A stretch of 64,000 nucleotides of DNA from Candidatus Gemmiger avistercoris (GTDB lineage: Bacteria; Bacillota; Clostridia; Oscillospirales; Ruminococcaceae), in assembly GCA_019116705.1 (NCBI GenBank), contig DXBF01000009.1, forward strand, positions 1 through 64,000, written 5' to 3'. The notes beneath the pieces are model-generated. The model saw nothing but the letters and a program-made list of their open reading frames with translations. It was not told the DNA's origin and did no database searches. Made by a program: the position numbers and the translations under genes. Below are positions 60,508 through 64,000 of the stretch, one piece after another (the first letter of the stretch is position 1; the number at the start of each line of letters is the position of its first letter).

Positions 60508-60990
60508 TTACCCCGTGGGCTTTTCCTCTTTTGCTTCCTTTTTGAAGGAATCCCGGAGGACCCACGCCATCAACAGGATGACGCCGCCGGTGATGCACAT
60601 ATCGGCAAAATTGAAAACGGCAAAATCCACAAACAATACATTGACGTAATCGACCACCACGCCATTGAGCACCCGGTCGATCAGGTTGCCGACGCCGCCG
60701 CCCAGGATCAGTGTCCAGGCCACCCGTTCCATGGGATGCATTTTGCGGCGGACAAGCATAAACAGCACCCCGATCAGCACAATCGATGTCACCGCGATCA
60801 GCAGGCCCTGCCGGCCGGAAAGCATCGAAAATGCCATGCCGTCATTCAAATAATAGTGAAGTTCCACGACCCCCGGCAGAAGCGTCATGGCCCCCATCGG
60901 CTGCAAAACCTCCGTCGCCCACCATTTGATGAGCTGATCCACGGCTACCAGCAGCACAGCTGCCAGCAGCGATAGAAACGACACGATCAT
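60508..60990 (-). CDS. lspA: Lipoprotein signal peptidase (signal peptidase II)
   Basis: A 160-residue protein with four membrane helices, and the two catalytic aspartates in GNLIDRV and FNFADMCI. It removes signal peptides of prolipoproteins such as the DUF4358 protein and the importer binding protein in this window. The ATG at 60990 has GGAG seven bases upstream; a TTG at 61002 overlaps that site. Confidence 0.96.
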   Translation of the reverse strand: MIVSFLSLLAAVLLVAVDQLIKWWATEVLQPMGAMTLLPGVVELHYYLNDGMAFSMLSGRQGLLIAVTSIVLIGVLFMLVRRKMHPMERVAWTLILGGGVGNLIDRVLNGVVVDYVNVLFVDFAVFNFADMCITGGVILLMAWVLRDSFKKEAKEEKPTG

Positions 60991-61008
60991 ATCTAACTCC
61001 AACGGTTG

Positions 61009-61048
61009 AAAAAATCAGCGGTGCTTATCCAGATCTAAGCACCGCTGA
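61009..61048 (-). terminator. Intrinsic terminator after ileS
   Basis: A perfect 13-base-pair stem (TCAGCGGTGCTTA with TAAGCACCGCTGA) with an eight-base loop is followed by six T residues on the minus strand, nine bases after the ileS stop. Confidence 0.92.
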
Positions 61049-61056
61049 AGGATAAA

Positions 61057-63831
61057 TCACATTCCCAGCACCTTGGCGCAGCGCGGGCAGAGACCGTTCT
61101 CGCCAACGGAAGTCTCATACTTCCAGCAGCGCAGGCACTTGTTGCCGGCCGCATGGTCGGCCTGTACGCCCAGGCCTTCCAGCAGACCCTTGACGCCGCC
61201 TTCCCCATGCTCCAGGCGGACCTGCGATACGATGAACAGATCCGCCAGTTCATCCATCGGGATCGCATTGAGGAACCCATACAGTTCCTCGCTGCAGTAC
61301 AGCGTCAGCACGGCTTCCAGCGCAGAACCGATCTTTTTGTCGGTGCGGGCCTGTTCCAGCACTTTCTTCACATCGTCACGGATCGCCATGATGCGGTCCC
61401 ACTTGTCGGTGAAGTCCTTGCCGGCGGGCTCTTTGGCTTCCGGCATCTGCTCAAAGACCACATACTCCTTCATGCCGGGCATCTTGGGCACATAGCTCCA
61501 GATCTCCTGGCTGGTAAAGCAGAGGATCGGGGCCAGCAGCTTGGTGAAATCCACCAGGATGCGGTACAGCGCCGTCTGCGCACAGCGGCGCGCATGGTCG
61601 TCCGCGCAGTACAGCCGGTCCTTGATCACATCCATATAGAAGTTGGACATATCGATCACGCAGAAGTTGTACAGCGCGTGATACGCGCGGGAGAAATCGT
61701 AATGGTCGTAAGCATCCCGCATGGTCGCCGTCAGCGCATTGCAGGCTTCCAGAGCCCAGCGGTCGATCTCATACAGCTGATCGTCCGCCACCGCGTCGGT
61801 GTTGGGATCGAAGTCGCTCAGGTTGCCCAGCATGAAACGTGCGGTGTTGCGCATTTTGCGGTAAGCCTCCGAGAGCTGACGGAAGATCTCCTTGCCCGCG
61901 CGCACGTCCACCGTATAGTCGCTGGACGCCACCCACAAACGGATGATGTCGGCGCCGTAGTCGCGGATGATCTCCGCCGGTTCCATGCCGTTGCCGGCGG
62001 ATTTGTGCATCTGCTTGCCCTGGGCATCCACCACCCAGCCGTGGCACAACACCTCCCGGTAGGGGGCGATCCCCTGCGTAGCCACGCAGGTCAGCAGGCT
62101 GGACTGGAACCAACCGCGGAACTGGTCGGCGCCTTCCATATACAGATCCACGGGCCAGGTCAGTTCGGGGCGTTCCCGGCAGACCGCGCTCCAGGTGGAG
62201 CCGGAATCAAACCAGACGTCCATGATATCGGGATCCTTCTCCCAGTCGGAAGCGCCGCATTCGCAGACTTCGCCCTTGGGCATGATCTCGTTGGCGTCGT
62301 ACTTGTACCAGGCGTCGCTGCCTTCCTTGCGGAACAGGTCGGACACCGCCTGGATGGAAGCGTCCGTGATGTGGTACTTGCCGCACTTCTTGCAGTAGAA
62401 CACCGGGATGGGCACGCCCCAGACGCGCTGGCGGCTGATGCACCAGTCGCTGCGGTCGCGCACCATGCCCGCCATGCGGTCATGGCCCCAGGCGGGCTGC
62501 CAGTGCACGCTGTCGATGGCCTTGTAGACGTCCTCTTTGAAGGCGTCGATGGAGCAGAACCACTGTTCCGTGGCGCGGAAGATGATGGGATGGTGGCAGC
62601 GCCAGCAATGGGGATACTGGTGGGTGATGTGCTGCACGCCCATCAGATGGCCGCTCTCCCGGATATGCTCCAGGATGACCTTGTTGGCGGCCCACACCTT
62701 CAGGCCCGCGAACTCTTTGCCGGCCTCCTCGGTCAGGCGGCCCGCGTCGTCCACGGGGACCACCACCGGCAGCTGCGGGTAGTGGTTGACGCACACCTCA
62801 AAGTCCTCGACGCCGTGGCCGGGGGCCGTGTGAACACAGCCCGTGCCGCCTTCCAGCGTGACGTGATCGCCCAGGATCACCAGGCCGGTGCGGTCCAGGA
62901 AGGGATGCTTGTATTCCATCAGTTCCAGTTCACTGCCGCGCACCGTTTCCGGCAGCACTTCATATTCTTCGATATGGCAGGCTTCCATCGTGGTCTTGAC
63001 CAGATCCGCCGCCATGATGTGGTAATCCTCCCCGATCTTGACAAAGGCATACTCCAGATCGGGGTTCAGGCAGGTGGCCACGTTGGCGGGCAGCGTCCAG
63101 GTGGTGGTGGTCCAGATCACGATCCATGCCTTGTCCAGCGGGATGTTGTGCTTGGTCAGCACGCCCTTGGGGTCGCCCGTCAGATGGAAACGGACATAGA
63201 TGGAGTCGCACTCATCCTCCGCATATTCGATCTCAGCTTCGGCCAGCGCGGTGCGGTCCTCCGGGCACCAGTAAACGGCCTTCATGCCCTTGTAAATGTA
63301 ACCCTTTTTGGCCATATCGCCAAAGATCTCCACCTGGCGCGCCTCAAACTCCGGGCGTAGCGTCAGGTAGGGATTCTCAAAATCGCCCTGCACCCCCAGA
63401 CGCTTGAACTGAGCGTTCATCACGTCGATGTGCTCTGTGGCGAATTCGCGGCAGATCTTGCGCAGTTCCAGCTTGGAAACGCCCGCCTTCTTGTCACCCA
63501 GGGAGCCCAGGGCCTTCAGTTCGATGGGCAGGCCGTGGGTATCGTAGCCGGGCACATAGGGCGCCTGGAAACCGGCCATGTTCTTGTAACGGACGATGAT
63601 GTCCTTGATGATCTTGTTCAGGGCCGTCCCCATATGGATGCTGCCGTTGGCGTACGGCGGGCCGTCGTGCAGGATGTAGCGGGGTTTGCCCTCGTTGTTG
63701 CGGATCATCTGCTCATAGACATGGTTTTTCTCCCAGTCCTCGAGCATCTTGGGTTCCTTCTTCGGCAGGCCCGCCCGCATCTCAAAGGGCGTCTGCATCT
63801 TGTGGATGGTGTCGTTGTAATTCTGCGGCAA
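61057..63831 (-). CDS. ileS: Isoleucyl-tRNA synthetase, TTG start
   Basis: A 924-residue class I synthetase: HIGH-type motif in YANGSIHMGTALNK, CP1 editing domain (GTGCVHTAPGHGVEDFEV), the KMSKS-type loop GKQMHKSAGN (a variant), tRNA anticodon-binding helices, and a C-terminal zinc site (CLRCWKYETSVGENGLCPRC). The layout is that of the bacterial (type 1) enzyme. The start is a TTG at 63831, with AGGAGAGTAGGAAA upstream. The short gap to the preceding gene leaves no room for a T-box leader. Confidence 0.96.
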   Translation of the reverse strand: MPQNYNDTIHKMQTPFEMRAGLPKKEPKMLEDWEKNHVYEQMIRNNEGKPRYILHDGPPYANGSIHMGTALNKIIKDIIVRYKNMAGFQAPYVPGYDTHGLPIELKALGSLGDKKAGVSKLELRKICREFATEHIDVMNAQFKRLGVQGDFENPYLTLRPEFEARQVEIFGDMAKKGYIYKGMKAVYWCPEDRTALAEAEIEYAEDECDSIYVRFHLTGDPKGVLTKHNIPLDKAWIVIWTTTTWTLPANVATCLNPDLEYAFVKIGEDYHIMAADLVKTTMEACHIEEYEVLPETVRGSELELMEYKHPFLDRTGLVILGDHVTLEGGTGCVHTAPGHGVEDFEVCVNHYPQLPVVVPVDDAGRLTEEAGKEFAGLKVWAANKVILEHIRESGHLMGVQHITHQYPHCWRCHHPIIFRATEQWFCSIDAFKEDVYKAIDSVHWQPAWGHDRMAGMVRDRSDWCISRQRVWGVPIPVFYCKKCGKYHITDASIQAVSDLFRKEGSDAWYKYDANEIMPKGEVCECGASDWEKDPDIMDVWFDSGSTWSAVCRERPELTWPVDLYMEGADQFRGWFQSSLLTCVATQGIAPYREVLCHGWVVDAQGKQMHKSAGNGMEPAEIIRDYGADIIRLWVASSDYTVDVRAGKEIFRQLSEAYRKMRNTARFMLGNLSDFDPNTDAVADDQLYEIDRWALEACNALTATMRDAYDHYDFSRAYHALYNFCVIDMSNFYMDVIKDRLYCADDHARRCAQTALYRILVDFTKLLAPILCFTSQEIWSYVPKMPGMKEYVVFEQMPEAKEPAGKDFTDKWDRIMAIRDDVKKVLEQARTDKKIGSALEAVLTLYCSEELYGFLNAIPMDELADLFIVSQVRLEHGEGGVKGLLEGLGVQADHAAGNKCLRCWKYETSVGENGLCPRCAKVLGM

Positions 63832-63890
63832 GATTTCCTACTCTCCTCTATTATTCAAATCTTTGAAGCACAGGCTTGTATCACGGTGGA

Positions 63891-64000
63891 TCAGCTGTCA
63901 AAGTCTATGCCCTCGAAGTTATCAAATGCCGGGGAGGACAGTTCCTCCTGCGGCTCCACAGCAGCCTTGCTCTTGCGGGTGGTCCGCTTTCCTGTGCTGG
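63891..64000 (-). CDS. C-terminal end of an upstream protein, probably DivIVA (runs off window)
   Basis: A minus-strand frame is open from the window edge to a TGA at 63891-63893. The last residues are basic and then acidic (RTTRKSKAAVEPQEEL, ending FDNFEGIDFDS). Sequence alone does not identify it. In most Firmicutes the gene before ileS is divIVA, whose C-terminus is a variable acidic tail, so that is the best inference. Confidence 0.55.
   Translation of the reverse strand, partial: STGKRTTRKSKAAVEPQEELSSPAFDNFEGIDFDS

Noticed and set aside
63832..63890. T-box leader before ileS
   Set aside because: Only about 60 bases separate ileS from the preceding stop, too short for a T-box, and no T-box sequence is present.
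1..64000. CRISPR array, insertion sequence or prophage
   Set aside because: No regularly spaced repeats, transposase or phage structural genes were seen; the only mobile-element sign is the ParM-like gene at the left edge.

Overview
The window looks like chromosome from a low-oxygen, Gram-positive Clostridia member, most likely in the Oscillospiraceae/Ruminococcaceae. The evidence is the Firmicutes-type gene order (lspA-rluD next to ileS; whiA-rapZ-murB-hprK), an N-terminal-rubredoxin ('reverse') rubrerythrin, a gerA-gerB-gerC germinant receptor operon, Hsp33, NrdR, ClpX/ClpP/trigger factor, GC-rich coding DNA and strong Shine-Dalgarno sites. The presence of ger genes argues for a spore former or a close relative. 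No rRNA or species marker is present, so the genus is not decided.

Layout. At 1-140 the start of a ParM-like gene runs off the left edge. It lies just downstream of a six-tRNA operon (588-1140, minus) that has a consensus promoter and an intrinsic terminator, and it is probably the end of an integrated mobile element. From 1250 to 6933 (minus) comes a protein-quality and ribosome-assembly run: hslO, a methyltransferase, engB, lon and a diacylglycerol-kinase family gene that seems to start at an ATA codon. From 7061 to 17028 lies a more accessory zone: a DUF421 membrane protein, rubrerythrin, a Gx-type membrane protein, a DUF4358 lipoprotein-MBOAT-DHHW cassette (extracytoplasmic O-acylation), the ger operon, and a second DUF421 gene coupled to a DUF4363 gene.

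From 17008 to 40512 the minus strand is mostly housekeeping: nrdR, fused secDF, an aminotransferase, clpX, clpP, tig, a phosphoesterase, thrC, yraN, rnhB, rbgA, lepB, rplS, pfkA, dnaE, whiA, rapZ, murB, a ROK glucokinase, a PHP phosphatase and hprK. Sugar sensing and entry into glycolysis (hprK, glucokinase, rapZ, pfkA) are gathered within about 10 kb.

From 40534 to 50368 there is one eight-gene surface-glycan operon on the minus strand, with its own promoter and terminator: DUF4422, GT2, a HAD-fold protein, GT2, an epimerase, two RgpF paralogues and an acyltransferase. It carries no exporter. From 50391 to 58096 follow an ABC-F protein, a YjjG-like nucleotidase, an anchored SGNH-like protein whose catalytic residues look altered, and a three-gene ABC importer of the TrpXYZ class with interesting intergenic RNA structures. 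The right end (58239-64000) holds an orphan PTS EIIA, a Cof-type phosphatase, rluD, lspA, ileS and the last codons of a probable divIVA.

The best candidates for something undescribed are the glycan operon, the DUF4358-MBOAT-DHHW cassette, the ParM/leader arrangement at the left edge, the SGNH-like protein with a shifted active site, and two genes that appear to initiate at ATA and ATC. Function assignments come from reading motifs, without database searches.
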